From: an uncultured Clostridium sp.
Lineage (GTDB): Bacteria > Bacillota > Clostridia > TANB77 > CAG-508
Assembly (NCBI GenBank): GCA_930990555.1
Contig: CAKNPW010000002.1
Span: 42,203 to 106,202 of the forward strand
DNA: 64,000 nucleotides
Reading direction: 5' to 3'
Each line of letters starts with the position of its first letter. Positions within the stretch are counted from its first letter, which is position 1. Positions 35,181 to 43,864 of the stretch are shown piece by piece. The position numbers and the translations under genes were made by a program. Under the pieces are notes generated by a model. The model was given only the letters and a program-made list of their open reading frames with translations. It made no database searches and was not told where the DNA came from.

Positions 35181-36053
35181 TTAAATAACAAGAGATATTC
35201 TTCCTGTTCTAATCCTATCTTTTAAAATAGAATTAACATTTCTTTTATTGATTGTTACCTGCGTTTTTTTGCCATTAAAATCGATATATTTACAGCAAAC
35301 ATTTTGTAAATAGGTAAATCTTTTTACTGCCTCAATAACATAGATTAGATTATCAGGTTCAGTAGGAGATTTTTTATCATCTCCAATTAGATTGCAGTAT
35401 CCATATCCCTCTTTATTTACATGAATTAAAATTTCTTCTAATCCTAATTTTGCTTCGCAGATGATTTTTTCATCACCCTCGGTAAATTTTACCGAGTTTA
35501 ATTCACTAGTTTTTATTAAACCATCTGCAATTGCTTTAACCATTTTTCTCTTAATTTGTTTTTCGGTGTCTGTCCGTTCAATAGTTGCTTTTGTTGCATA
35601 ATTGATTATTTTTAATGTTTTAATATCTTCAGAACAAACATCAAAAAAATCAAGTAAAATTGGTTCATAGCCATATGCGTTACATGGCTCTACAAGTAAA
35701 AGAGGGATTCCATCTTCTACTTTGACAATACTTAAGCACTTACCAGTTTTCTTGTGCCAAATGACTAATTCACCAGATGCTATATATACTTTCTCGAACT
35801 TGCATTCATTATCAGAAATATAACACTTTTCTGGTTCAATCCTAACACAAGCACCTCGTATACCAAATTTTATACAATGCCTTCTTATTTGCTTCTTGTA
35901 TTCGGTACAGATTGATGCTTTTTCAGGATTATCTGCAATTGCAACAACAATCGAATTAAATCCACTCGATAAGTGTGCTAATATGATGCCTGTTTCGTTT
36001 TCCCGAAAATATGCACCATCTTTGTTAACCCCCATTTTAAAATTTTCAAACAT
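35181..36053 (-). CDS. Hypothetical protein, solitary unit
   Basis: 290 aa, AGGAGG ribosome site. Beta-rich, several Cys (C50, C64, C76 region: SICTEYKKQIRRHCIKFGIRG in part), no membrane segment. Less AT-rich than neighbours and flanked by a terminator, like the genes at 5988 and 24652. Not recognised. Confidence 0.7.
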   Translation of the reverse strand: MFENFKMGVNKDGAYFRENETGIILAHLSSGFNSIVVAIADNPEKASICTEYKKQIRRHCIKFGIRGACVRIEPEKCYISDNECKFEKVYIASGELVIWHKKTGKCLSIVKVEDGIPLLLVEPCNAYGYEPILLDFFDVCSEDIKTLKIINYATKATIERTDTEKQIKRKMVKAIADGLIKTSELNSVKFTEGDEKIICEAKLGLEEILIHVNKEGYGYCNLIGDDKKSPTEPDNLIYVIEAVKRFTYLQNVCCKYIDFNGKKTQVTINKRNVNSILKDRIRTGRISLVI

Positions 36054-36179
36054 AATATGTCCTCCTTGTTATTTATATACTTTGCACTACTGCATCTTAT
36101 ATATTATACCATGTATTTACTATTTCTTCAAATTATGTAAATTTTACTATTAGAGTTTAGTTTTTCTTCACTATTAAAT

Positions 36180-36416
36180 TTATATAGTCATCATTTTCTC
36201 ATGCTTTATCATCATATCAAATTTTTCTATAATATCTTCATAGACTTCTAATGCTTTAGTCATATCACCATTTTTATGACTTTTTTGAAAAATATTATCT
36301 ATGATATTGCTTTTTATGTATCTAATTTCATCTATACTATAATCTCTATCTTCAATCTTTGAAGATTCTCCTATTAAATCTCTTTCTTCAACTGTAAATT
36401 TATCAAATATTTTCAT
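36180..36416 (-). CDS. Small hypothetical protein
   Basis: 78 aa, AGGAG ribosome site. Charged and helical (MKIFDKFTVEERDLIGESSK). The first of three short genes spaced 36-60 bp apart. Not recognised. Confidence 0.6.
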   Translation of the reverse strand: MKIFDKFTVEERDLIGESSKIEDRDYSIDEIRYIKSNIIDNIFQKSHKNGDMTKALEVYEDIIEKFDMMIKHEKMMTI

Positions 36417-36452
36417 TTTCTGCTCCTTTTATTGTTATATTTTTTTGTTTAT

Positions 36453-36710
36453 TTATAATTCAAATATATTTGCTTTTAAAATCATTTTTGAAATCTTACT
36501 TTTATTATCTAACGGTATTTCCCATGTACTACCAGCGATAGACCTTTTTATCTTATGTTCTTTTGCAGGTTCTCCTAATATTTTTACTAACTGTTTTTGT
36601 AATGGTACTTTATTTGTATAAATTGATAATTTATTTTCACTATATAAAATGTTTATTGTGGTTTCTGTTTCTGCTTTTATTGGTTCTTTATAAATTTTTT
36701 CTTTTTTCAT
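36453..36710 (-). CDS. Small conserved hypothetical protein
   Basis: 85 aa. Beta-rich with a tidy pattern: TTINILYSENKLSIYTNKV, then LVKILGEPAKEHKIKRS and IAGSTWEIPLDNKSKISKM. It looks like an ordered single domain, possibly nucleic-acid binding. Proteins of this type are common in Clostridia, without a function known to me. Confidence 0.65.
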   Translation of the reverse strand: MKKEKIYKEPIKAETETTINILYSENKLSIYTNKVPLQKQLVKILGEPAKEHKIKRSIAGSTWEIPLDNKSKISKMILKANIFEL

Positions 36711-36769
36711 ATTAACTGCTTTCTATCAATTTATCTAAAATACCATTATTTTTATTTTTTAAAATCATT

Positions 36770-37072
36770 TTAACAATCCCCTTTTTCTTTTATGGCAACC
36801 ATAAATTCATTATCTTGCACGGTACGATTTGCATTTTGATAGACAAATTTTGCTCCTGTAAAATAAACTTCATAACCTTTATTTAATAATTTTTCTCTTG
36901 CTATTCTTAAAAAGTCATCTACTTGTTTATCAGATAAATCTTCTCTTACTTTCAAGTCAAAATATTTGCATACAATACATTTTTTATCTATTTTTAATTT
37001 TTCTTCTAAATAATTATCAACATATTCCTCTGTAATTTGTTTTTCTTGTTCTTGATTTGACACTTCTATCAC
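36770..37072 (-). CDS. Hypothetical protein with CxxC
   Basis: 100 aa. Acidic N-terminus, a KCIVCKYFDLKV motif, and an alpha/beta C-terminal part (LLNKGYEVYFTGAKFVYQNANRTVQDNEFMVAI in part). Plasmid/phage-type conserved hypothetical; function unknown. Confidence 0.6.
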   Translation of the reverse strand: MIEVSNQEQEKQITEEYVDNYLEEKLKIDKKCIVCKYFDLKVREDLSDKQVDDFLRIAREKLLNKGYEVYFTGAKFVYQNANRTVQDNEFMVAIKEKGDC

Positions 37073-37127
37073 CTTCTACTATATAATTATTTATAACCTT
37101 CCATATCATATCATAAATGGCAAAAAA

Positions 37128-37151
37128 ATAAAAGTACCCATAAGGATACTT
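37128..37151 (-). terminator. Hairpin terminator
   Basis: AGTACCCATAAGGATACT hairpin followed on the minus strand by TTTTATTTTTTT, just after the HEPN reading frame. Confidence 0.65.
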
Positions 37152-37160
37152 CATCTATTA

Positions 37161-37562
37161 TTATATTTTTTTAACCTCTATATATTTTTCTGTTAGTTTT
37201 ATCAATTCTTCTGCCGTTTCTATTTGGGCAAATGTATCTTCTGGTCTAACTATAAACTCATCATCATAATCACTATCTTATCTTATTCTACTTGCGTCTG
37301 ATATTCTTCGTCCCATATTTTTAGGAAATATTTCTGTATGTATATAATTTTTATTAAAATATGCTATTACATCTTTATGTCTTTTAAAATCTATTGGTTC
37401 TAATGCCAAAACTGCTTTCATACTATGAAATATTGAATTGTATAATATACTATTAGCTGATTTAAACAGATTTGATTTATATAATACTTTTCCTGCTTCT
37501 AATTCTTCTTTTGCTTGTTCTAATCTATGTTCAAATAATTCTTTTAAAATTACATCATTCAT
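37161..37562 (-). pseudogene. HEPN-domain gene interrupted by an in-frame TAA
   Basis: The first 94 codons give a typical HEPN domain (RLEQAKEELEAGKVLYKS, ANSILYNSIFHSMKAVLAL, FKRHKDVIAYFNKNY, RISDASRIR). A TAA at 37278-37280 ends it, but the same frame goes on for 38 codons to 37161 with the conserved HEPN tail (DSDYDDEFIVRPEDTF, then a helix EELIKLTEKYIEVKK). Total 133 sense-like codons is the normal family length. So a single nonsense mutation, or stop readthrough, separates two parts of one gene. HEPN proteins are often toxins paired with an MNT nucleotidyltransferase; no partner lies nearby. Confidence 0.75.
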
Positions 37563-37673
37563 TTTATATTGCTCCTTTGTTAATTTTTTTAATTACAGAT
37601 TTATTGTAATTATAACATTTTTTATATAAATCTACTATAAATTCCATTTATTTTATTATATTTCCTCATTCTA

Positions 37674-37702
37674 TTGACTTTAGTAAATTATTTTGATAAA
37701 TT
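37674..37702 (+). promoter_or_regulatory. Sigma-A type promoter for HU
   Basis: TTGACT, 17-nt spacer, TAAATT; 46 nt upstream of the HU ATG. Confidence 0.6.
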
Positions 37703-37748
37703 TGTCGTAACTACAAAAGATATATTTGTCGAAGGGAGGTATGTAAAA

Positions 37749-38024
37749 ATGAATAAAAGTGAATTAGTAAGTGCAATGGCTTCAAAAACATCAGATTCAA
37801 AATCTTCTACTGAAAAAACATTAAATGCTTTAATAGAAATCATTTCTGATGAATTAAAAAATGGTGGAAAAGTTCAATTAGTTGGATTTGGAACTTTTGA
37901 AACAAGAAATAGAGCAGCAAGAAAAGGAAGAAATCCTCAAACTGGTGCTGAAATGAAAATTCCAGCTTCTACTTCTCCAGTATTTAAAGCTGGTAAAGCA
38001 TTAAAAGATATTGTTAATAAATAA
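37749..38024 (+). CDS. HU-type nucleoid protein
   Basis: 91 aa, the usual HU size. MNKSELVSAMA, VQLVGFGTFETRNRAARKGRNPQTG (in part: the DNA-binding arm) and KIPASTSPVFKAGKALKDIVNK are diagnostic. The start has GGGAGG upstream; longer frames lack one. An element-borne HU may bend DNA for the recombinase or condense the element. Own promoter and terminator. Confidence 0.95.
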   Translation: MNKSELVSAMASKTSDSKSSTEKTLNALIEIISDELKNGGKVQLVGFGTFETRNRAARKGRNPQTGAEMKIPASTSPVFKAGKALKDIVNK

Positions 38025-38030
38025 ATGTTA

Positions 38031-38058
38031 AAATACCGAGTAAAATCGGTATTTTTTA
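38031..38058. terminator. Bidirectional terminator
   Basis: AAATACCGA/TCGGTATTT hairpin with T-run, between the convergent HU and AbrB genes. Confidence 0.8.
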
Positions 38059-38060
38059 TA

Positions 38061-38324
38061 TTAATAATCTATTTTTTCTAATTTATTTTCTTGCAGTTTT
38101 TTTAGGCATTTCGTACAAATGGCTTTGCCATTAAATCCTTTTAAATTTTCTTCACTTCCACAAAATTGACAAGTTATCGTTGCTTTTTCTAAAACAATTC
38201 TTCCTTTATCAACATAGATTTCTATTGGAGATTTTTCTTTTATATTAAAAGTTTCTCTAATTTCTTTTGGTATTACTACTCTTCCTAGTTCATCTACTCT
38301 TCTAATGATTCCTGTACTTTTCAT
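38061..38324 (-). CDS. AbrB/SpoVT-type transition regulator with zinc ribbon
   Basis: 87 aa. Swapped-hairpin domain at 1-48: RRVDELGRVVIPKEIRETF, SPIEIYVDKGRIVLEK. A C-terminal zinc ribbon CQFCG...CTKCLKK (53-78) is typical of Clostridia AbrB paralogs. It likely represses promoters of the element or host. The upstream region has a promoter and a 7-bp palindrome. Confidence 0.9.
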   Translation of the reverse strand: MKSTGIIRRVDELGRVVIPKEIRETFNIKEKSPIEIYVDKGRIVLEKATITCQFCGSEENLKGFNGKAICTKCLKKLQENKLEKIDY

Positions 38325-38344
38325 TGTAATTTTCCTTCTTTCTT

Positions 38345-38372
38345 ATTTTATTTAATCTTTGTTCTATGTCAA
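38345..38372 (-). promoter_or_regulatory. Promoter of the AbrB-type gene
   Basis: On the minus strand TTGACA, 16-nt spacer, TAAAAT, about 15 nt ahead of the ribosome site. Upstream at 38411-38432 lies GTATGTA/TACATAC, a possible operator. The rest of 38373-38588 has no gene. Confidence 0.6.
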
Positions 38373-38410
38373 TAAGTTTTTTAACTCTTATTATCTCCTC
38401 ATGATTTATA

Positions 38411-38432
38411 GTATGTATCTAACCATACATAC
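38411..38432. promoter_or_regulatory. 7-bp palindrome, possible operator
   Basis: GTATGTA and TACATAC separated by 8 bp, upstream of the AbrB promoter and next to a GGAGG with no convincing reading frame behind it. Confidence 0.35.
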
Positions 38433-38588
38433 AATTTGTTTTTAGTTCCTCCTTTCCTAAAACGCACTACATATTTTATTTAAAATAATTATAGTTAATA
38501 CTTTTACATATATTACCACTTCTTGAATATTATCACAATCGACAAAAAATGACAATCATTTTTATAAATATATTAGATTTTTATAAAA

Positions 38589-38631
38589 AGAAGCAGAGAA
38601 GCTATTTTGTATAAACAACTCCCCTACTTCT
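38589..38631 (-). terminator. Long-stem terminator of the maintenance block
   Basis: AGAAGCAGAGAAGCTATTTT pairs along its full length with AACAACTCCCCTACTTCT (several G-U pairs). It lies downstream of 38648 and so closes the 38.6-55.3 kb block. Confidence 0.7.
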
Positions 38632-38647
38632 ATATTTTTTTACATAT

Positions 38648-39112
38648 CTAGTTAAATAAATAACTAATTAATTCCTTTACATTTTTTGCAGGATACATTG
38701 ATAAAGCATTTAAGATTTTTCCTTTTACTTCTTTACTAACTTCATATCCTACAATAACATCTTCTCTGCCTATCGTTTTTATTTGTTGAAAATCACTTAT
38801 ACATGCTAGTATTACTTTATTTAAACTTCCCATTTTAGTTATAAAGTAGAATAAATCGTTATTTTCATCAAATAATTTTTTAACATATTCTCTTATTTCT
38901 TGTATTTCATATATTTCTCTTTGGTCATTGTCATATCCATCAAAAATAATCATTGCCTTACCATATGATTTTGTTAAATCATCTCTTAATGATTTTAAAA
39001 TTTGATTTAATGCAAATATATCTTTTTTTAATACTTCTTTTTTTGTAACTGAATGTATTATAAAATCAAAAAAATTCATATCACTATATAAGTTATCCGT
39101 ATTTTCGTTCAA
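38648..39112 (-). CDS. Hypothetical protein
   Basis: 154 aa, alpha/beta, with a strand-rich core (KAMIIFDGYDNDQREIY; LFYFITKMGSLNKVILACISD in part). Last gene of the minus-strand block. Not recognised. Confidence 0.65.
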   Translation of the reverse strand: MNENTDNLYSDMNFFDFIIHSVTKKEVLKKDIFALNQILKSLRDDLTKSYGKAMIIFDGYDNDQREIYEIQEIREYVKKLFDENNDLFYFITKMGSLNKVILACISDFQQIKTIGREDVIVGYEVSKEVKGKILNALSMYPAKNVKELISYLFN

Positions 39113-39168
39113 TCTTATTCCTCCATTCTATAACTAAATTTAAGAGATGTAAATTAATACATCCCTTT

Positions 39169-39570
39169 TTATGCTACTTTCTTTTGATATATATTTTCTT
39201 TTTTTGAATTGTTCTTTTTTGTTAATTTATCTTTATATCTTTGATATCCTATACGAAGAATTTTTTCACTTCTTTCTATCTCTATATCAGTTACAAGTCT
39301 TCCAATTGAAGCATATTGATAATATTTCTTTAATTTTCCTTTTACAATTTCTAGTCTTGGTCCATCATATTTTCTTATGACATTATATTTACAATTATCA
39401 TCATTATATCTTTTATGATCACTTATTCTAACATTTGGAATCAGTCCATTATCAATTTTAAGATATATACTTTTACTTGTTTTAGATTTATGAGCTTTTA
39501 CTATAAATCCTCTTTTATTTAATAAACTTATTAATCTTTTTGCAAATTTCTTTTCTTTATTTTTTATCAT
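39169..39570 (-). CDS. Hypothetical basic protein ending -KKVA
   Basis: 133 aa, GGAGG ribosome site, many Lys/Arg. A region VKAHKSKTSKSIYLKIDNG followed by VRISDHKRY resembles small fold proteins found near plasmid replication genes. It ends IYQKKVA, one of the recurring Ala-ending C-termini of this block. Not recognised. Confidence 0.65.
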   Translation of the reverse strand: MIKNKEKKFAKRLISLLNKRGFIVKAHKSKTSKSIYLKIDNGLIPNVRISDHKRYNDDNCKYNVIRKYDGPRLEIVKGKLKKYYQYASIGRLVTDIEIERSEKILRIGYQRYKDKLTKKNNSKKENIYQKKVA

Positions 39571-39588
39571 AATTTCATTCCTCCATTT

Positions 39589-40257
39589 TTAATAGAAATA
39601 TTCTACAATATTTATCATCCATTCTGGATCATTTTCTACTACGCATTTTCTAACAATTCCATCTTCAAAAGTTATTTCACCTTTGTTATCTTTTATAACT
39701 TTTAAGTAATAACGTGTATCTGTATCAAACCAAATTCCTTCTGGTGTAACTGTTGCATCAGGAAAAAGACCTTTATATTTTAGTTTATCCCATAATATGT
39801 CTTTTAGCTTTGCTTTGTTAGTTAATATATAACCTTTTTTAATATCATTGCTTTTAACTGGTAATATTTTGGTTTTTAAACTATCTGTTTTATAATCTAA
39901 CCATCTAGCATATTTATTAAAATTACTATACATGTTACCATCTTTATCAAACATACTTTTATCCAAATCTCTTATAGCAAATTTAAAGATTTCTTCATCA
40001 CTTGAATTATATATTTTATTTAAATAATTATATGCTCTTGTCTTTTTAGACTTTTCACTATCATCTAAATCAAATTGGTCTAATATTCTAGAATACTCTG
40101 ATATAATTTCTATTAATTTGGAATTTTCTTCTAAAATTATATCAGATTTTGTTTTGTCTATATATTTTGCTATCTTTTGTTTTATGCCAAAAGGCTTCAT
40201 TACATCATCAATTGATTTATCTTTATTTGTTAAAACAATAGCTAAATAACTTTCCAT
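39589..40257 (-). CDS. Plasmid/phage-type hypothetical protein (paralog of 40280)
   Basis: 222 aa from the ATG with GGAGG upstream. N-terminus SYLAIVLTNKDKSIDDVMKPF aligns with SHFSVAVFTDEDTTVDDLLEPF of the neighbour; both go on to a YIDKTKSDII / YIALTKEDVI helix and a WLDYKTDS or WDWFEIGGRW segment. Conserved on phage and plasmids of Firmicutes; role unknown. Confidence 0.7.
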   Translation of the reverse strand: MESYLAIVLTNKDKSIDDVMKPFGIKQKIAKYIDKTKSDIILEENSKLIEIISEYSRILDQFDLDDSEKSKKTRAYNYLNKIYNSSDEEIFKFAIRDLDKSMFDKDGNMYSNFNKYARWLDYKTDSLKTKILPVKSNDIKKGYILTNKAKLKDILWDKLKYKGLFPDATVTPEGIWFDTDTRYYLKVIKDNKGEITFEDGIVRKCVVENDPEWMINIVEYFY

Positions 40258-40279
40258 TTTCAATCCTCCATTTTTTATT

Positions 40280-41071
40280 TTATATATGACAATCTACAAT
40301 TGTTAATTTCCATTCAGGGTTTGCTGTTTTTATAAATCTTTCTACATAGTTTTCAGAAAAATCCCTTTCTTCTTCTGGTGTAGCATATGATAAGCCCCAC
40401 CAGCCCATTTTGCCTGGTTCATACCACTCTCCATCAGGTGTTAAAACTGCATATGTACTAAATTCAGTCATATAGCGAATATATGATTCTTCTGTTGGAT
40501 ATAATTTTTCTAAATATTCCTTACTATAAAAAGATGTTTTTATATAATCTTCATAAGGCTTAATGTGTTTTTTACTTTCCTCTATCATTAAATCCCATCT
40601 TATGTCTTTTACTAAAGCTGAATTTACTTTAATTGGATTTTTAGCATTTTCTGAATTATTTATTATAAGCATATCTTTCCATCTACCACCTATTTCAAAC
40701 CAATCCCACTTTGAATCTGGATTATATGTACTATATATTCCTCCATCTTCAGAAATTTCATCTGGTTCATAATATTTAATTTCTTCTTTATAAATCCTAT
40801 CATTTTTCCATTTTGCGATTATTGGTATTCTTTTTATAAATCTTAAATGTGCAATGTTTTTAGAGTATTTTCTTCTATATGCCGTTTTATCTTTCCTATA
40901 TTCCTTATAAATTTTTTGTAGACGTTTAATTAGTTCTTTTCCTCTTTTTATGACATCTTCTTTTGTTAAAGCTATATATTTTTCTACTTCTAATCCTTCA
41001 TAAAAAGGTTCTAATAAATCATCTACTGTTGTATCTTCATCTGTAAATACTGCTACTGAAAAATGACTCAT
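40280..41071 (-). CDS. Plasmid/phage-type hypothetical protein (paralog of 39589)
   Basis: 263 aa, AGGAG ribosome site. Same layout as the gene at 39589, with WDWFEIGGRWKDML and TPDGEWYEPGKMGWWG motifs that recur in phage proteins of the 'SHFxVxV' type. The pair arose by duplication. Function unknown. Confidence 0.7.
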   Translation of the reverse strand: MSHFSVAVFTDEDTTVDDLLEPFYEGLEVEKYIALTKEDVIKRGKELIKRLQKIYKEYRKDKTAYRRKYSKNIAHLRFIKRIPIIAKWKNDRIYKEEIKYYEPDEISEDGGIYSTYNPDSKWDWFEIGGRWKDMLIINNSENAKNPIKVNSALVKDIRWDLMIEESKKHIKPYEDYIKTSFYSKEYLEKLYPTEESYIRYMTEFSTYAVLTPDGEWYEPGKMGWWGLSYATPEEERDFSENYVERFIKTANPEWKLTIVDCHI

Positions 41072-41090
41072 ATTTTTATTCCTCCTTTGA

Positions 41091-41126
41091 AAAAGGACAA
41101 GCCTTAAATTTAGCCTGTCCTTTTTA
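41091..41126 (-). terminator. Rho-independent terminator
   Basis: AAAAGGACA...GCC with GCCTGTCCTTTT, downstream of the 52-aa gene. Confidence 0.65.
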
Positions 41127-41140
41127 TTTTTATTAAATTT

Positions 41141-41299
41141 TTAAGCAACTTTTCTTCTAGATTTATGCTTTACTTTTATGTCTTTTACATTTTCTTCATT
41201 AAAATTTAACTTTTTAACTTTTTTTAATGTTTTTCTTAATGCTTTTAAATCTTCGTCACTATATATTATTTTTTTACTATTATTCATATTATCACTCAT
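41141..41299 (-). CDS. Small basic protein ending -RKVA
   Basis: 52 aa, ATG at 41299. Lysine-rich helix (LRKTLKKVKKLNFNEENV) and tail KVKHKSRRKVA. It lies 16 bp downstream of the primase-like gene and ends at a terminator. Probably coding, given the position and the shared C-terminal pattern. Not recognised. Confidence 0.55.
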   Translation of the reverse strand: MSDNMNNSKKIIYSDEDLKALRKTLKKVKKLNFNEENVKDIKVKHKSRRKVA

Positions 41300-41315
41300 C
41301 TTTCTTTTATTTTAT

Positions 41316-42389
41316 CTATGCACTTTTTTCCATGTAATCTTGATATGAATTTGAAATGTCATTATCTTTTATAACCATTTTTATATCTTTCTTTGAATCA
41401 TCAATTTTATTTAATAAATTATTATATATTGGAACTGGATCAGTATAAATAGTATGTTTATCTAAAAATACATCTATTTTTTTAATGTTAAATTCTTTTA
41501 AAATATAAATAGCTTGTTTTTTAGATATTACATTTGGCACAGCAATTGTAATCTTATTAAACATTTTAAATAATCTATAAGCCAACAAAAATTCACTTGC
41601 AAAAACAATTTCCTTTTCTTTAAATAAATTCCTATTTAGTAGTTCCATTTTTCTTTCTTCTTCAGGCATTAAAATTTGTATCCAATTTTCTGCATTTGCC
41701 CCTTGAAACTCTTTACTACTACTAAACCATATATCTGTTGTTTCTAGCTTGTATTTTCTGTCTAAATGGATTCTTAAGCCTTTTACTCTGTTGTGTAATA
41801 TAACTGGTATAAAAAAACCTTTATGACTCTTAAAAGTCCATTTCATTTGTTTATTCATATAAAAACCAGGAATCCCAAATAGATTTATTCCATGTTCTAT
41901 TAATTTGTTACAAATTGCAATTTTCGTATATTCTTTTTGTGGTATGCTTTTAAATCCATATTTTATTATTTCATCTCTTGAAAAACCTAATTTTAAAAGT
42001 ATATTATAATGGTATTTTGTTAATCCTAGTAATTTTAAAAAGGTTTCATATACGAAACTTATATCTTCTTGACTTCTTTTTATTGCTTTTTTTATGCTTA
42101 CAAGTGAAGTTGTCATATCAGCTTCTTCAGATATTAGTTTTATATATGCTTCTTTATTTGTTATAAGATTACATCTTGCGTATAAGCCAATTGCTAAACC
42201 TTTTTCTCCACATCTCCTACAATAATAGCTATCTTTTACTACATTTAATTTCAAATTTCCTACATTTGATTCTGTGCAAAAAGGACATCTTACATAAATA
42301 ATGTCACCTTTTGCATATTTTTCTTTTAAACCTAGTTTATTTTTAACATTTATGATGCTAATTCTGTTGTATATATCTATATCTTCCAT
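41316..42389 (-). CDS. Primase-like protein with zinc ribbon
   Basis: 357 aa. N-terminal zinc ribbon VRCPFCTESNVGNLKL... YYCRRCGEKG (about 33-62) matches the DnaG-type primase finger, with Cys in place of the usual His. A later segment EIVFASEFLLAYRLF / TIAVPNVISKKQAIYIL is TOPRIM-like in spacing. It may be a specialised primase for the element. Ends MEKSA. Confidence 0.7.
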   Translation of the reverse strand: MEDIDIYNRISIINVKNKLGLKEKYAKGDIIYVRCPFCTESNVGNLKLNVVKDSYYCRRCGEKGLAIGLYARCNLITNKEAYIKLISEEADMTTSLVSIKKAIKRSQEDISFVYETFLKLLGLTKYHYNILLKLGFSRDEIIKYGFKSIPQKEYTKIAICNKLIEHGINLFGIPGFYMNKQMKWTFKSHKGFFIPVILHNRVKGLRIHLDRKYKLETTDIWFSSSKEFQGANAENWIQILMPEEERKMELLNRNLFKEKEIVFASEFLLAYRLFKMFNKITIAVPNVISKKQAIYILKEFNIKKIDVFLDKHTIYTDPVPIYNNLLNKIDDSKKDIKMVIKDNDISNSYQDYMEKSA

Positions 42390-42413
42390 ATAAAAATCCC
42401 TTCTTCTATTTTT

Positions 42414-42980
42414 TTAAGCGACTTTTTTTGTATACATTTTAACAATGTCATTACATTCTTTTTTCCAATTTTCTGGTATTTCATTTAATGAATATGTTTT
42501 TATAAGGTTACACCTATCTTCTATTTCCTTATTAAAATACCTATTAGGTAAAAGGTCCTTTCCAATTTTAGAATAAATTTCAAGAATTTTATCATCAAGA
42601 TTTATAATATAAGCATATTCACACATATAAGTATTGTTTATTTGGTCCTTATAATCTACCATGTATTTTAAATTGCTCTTATTATATACTGATAAGTCAC
42701 CTTGTGTTTTTCGTAATAAACAATAAAAATCTGATAAAGAATGAAATGATACCATTAAATCTACAAACTCTATGCAATTTAATATTTGTTCAATATTAGG
42801 AATATCAAATCTGCTAACTAATGTAATTTTTGAAAATATTTGTTCCATTTCTTCTATTGAAGTGTTTTTTATAAAGTCAACGATTTCATCTCCTAGTCCT
42901 TCAAAGTAACTGTCATAATGTTTGTAGGTTAACTTGTCAATATTATTTTTATGAAATCCATATATTCCTCTTGTTCCCAT
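42414..42980 (-). CDS. Plasmid/phage-type conserved hypothetical
   Basis: 188 aa beginning MGTRGIYGFHKNNIDKLTYK, a start shared by many plasmid and phage hypotheticals in Firmicutes. No catalytic motif seen. Ends MYTKKVA. Confidence 0.7.
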   Translation of the reverse strand: MGTRGIYGFHKNNIDKLTYKHYDSYFEGLGDEIVDFIKNTSIEEMEQIFSKITLVSRFDIPNIEQILNCIEFVDLMVSFHSLSDFYCLLRKTQGDLSVYNKSNLKYMVDYKDQINNTYMCEYAYIINLDDKILEIYSKIGKDLLPNRYFNKEIEDRCNLIKTYSLNEIPENWKKECNDIVKMYTKKVA

Positions 42981-43006
42981 ATTTATTTCTCTCCTTTTTA
43001 TAAATA

Positions 43007-43852
43007 TTAAGCACTTTTTAATGCTTCATCATATTCTTCTTTTACAAAATCTATAAAACTTTGGACTAGCTCTTGTGCTTTACTTCCTATCTTTAATTTA
43101 GTTCTTATATCAAGCATATTGAAGTCATTTAAATAGTTAAACTTACAAAAACTTGTATCTAAATCAAAGTAATCTAAAATTAAAAAAGCTATACTTTCTG
43201 CAAAGTTCTCGCCCAAATTTTTATAATGAAATCCAAAAGAATACTTGTAAATAGTGGTTACTGCTTCATATACTAATCCATCTAGACTTTTATAATCTTC
43301 TGGAAAATATGTCTTTGTTATCAGGTCTTGATTTTCAAGCTCCAAGATAGTATTTTTTACAATATTACATGTATCTTCAACTATTTCTTGTAACTTTTTA
43401 ATATCATAATTATCTGAATAATATAAATTTTTTATATCTAATACCTTTTTTAATTTTCTAGAAACCATTGTATCTGAAATATCAAATGTGCAAACTCGTC
43501 TTAATTTTTCGTCATCAATATATTCGATTCCCGCTTCTTTTCTTTGCTTTTTCTCTTTACCATTTACATCTACTTGTCCATCAATAAATTTTTTATCTTT
43601 TTTCTTTTTTGGATTCTTGTATATGTATACTTTGCGAGGATTTTTTATTACCATTCTTCCATAAAGTTTCCATTCTACAAATGTTTTAACAACTGTCGCT
43701 TCAGGGTTTTGATAAAAAATTAATAACTGATTTTTAAAATCCTCTTTATAGAAATTTTTTGAAAATTTAAGAAATCTTATATAATCATCCTTATTTTCTA
43801 TTCTTTTAAAAGCTCTTTGTAATCTTTCATAATTTGTAATACTTGCTCTCAT
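43007..43852 (-). CDS. ArdC-like ssDNA-binding domain protein
   Basis: 281 aa. Residues about 25-75 follow the ArdC N-terminal/LtrC pattern: FSKNFYKEDFKNQLLIF, a VVKTFVEWKLYGRMV strand pair, KNPRKVYIYKNP. The HExxH metalloprotease domain of full ArdC is absent. ArdC-like proteins coat incoming DNA on plasmids or act as antirestriction factors. Ends ALKSA. Confidence 0.65.
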   Translation of the reverse strand: MRASITNYERLQRAFKRIENKDDYIRFLKFSKNFYKEDFKNQLLIFYQNPEATVVKTFVEWKLYGRMVIKNPRKVYIYKNPKKKKDKKFIDGQVDVNGKEKKQRKEAGIEYIDDEKLRRVCTFDISDTMVSRKLKKVLDIKNLYYSDNYDIKKLQEIVEDTCNIVKNTILELENQDLITKTYFPEDYKSLDGLVYEAVTTIYKYSFGFHYKNLGENFAESIAFLILDYFDLDTSFCKFNYLNDFNMLDIRTKLKIGSKAQELVQSFIDFVKEEYDEALKSA

Positions 43853-43864
43853 TTAATTCACCTC

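Noticed and set aside
38411..38470. GGAGG followed by a TTG frame of 11 codons upstream of AbrB
   Set aside because: Spacing to TTG is too long and the frame is tiny; kept only as a possible operator.
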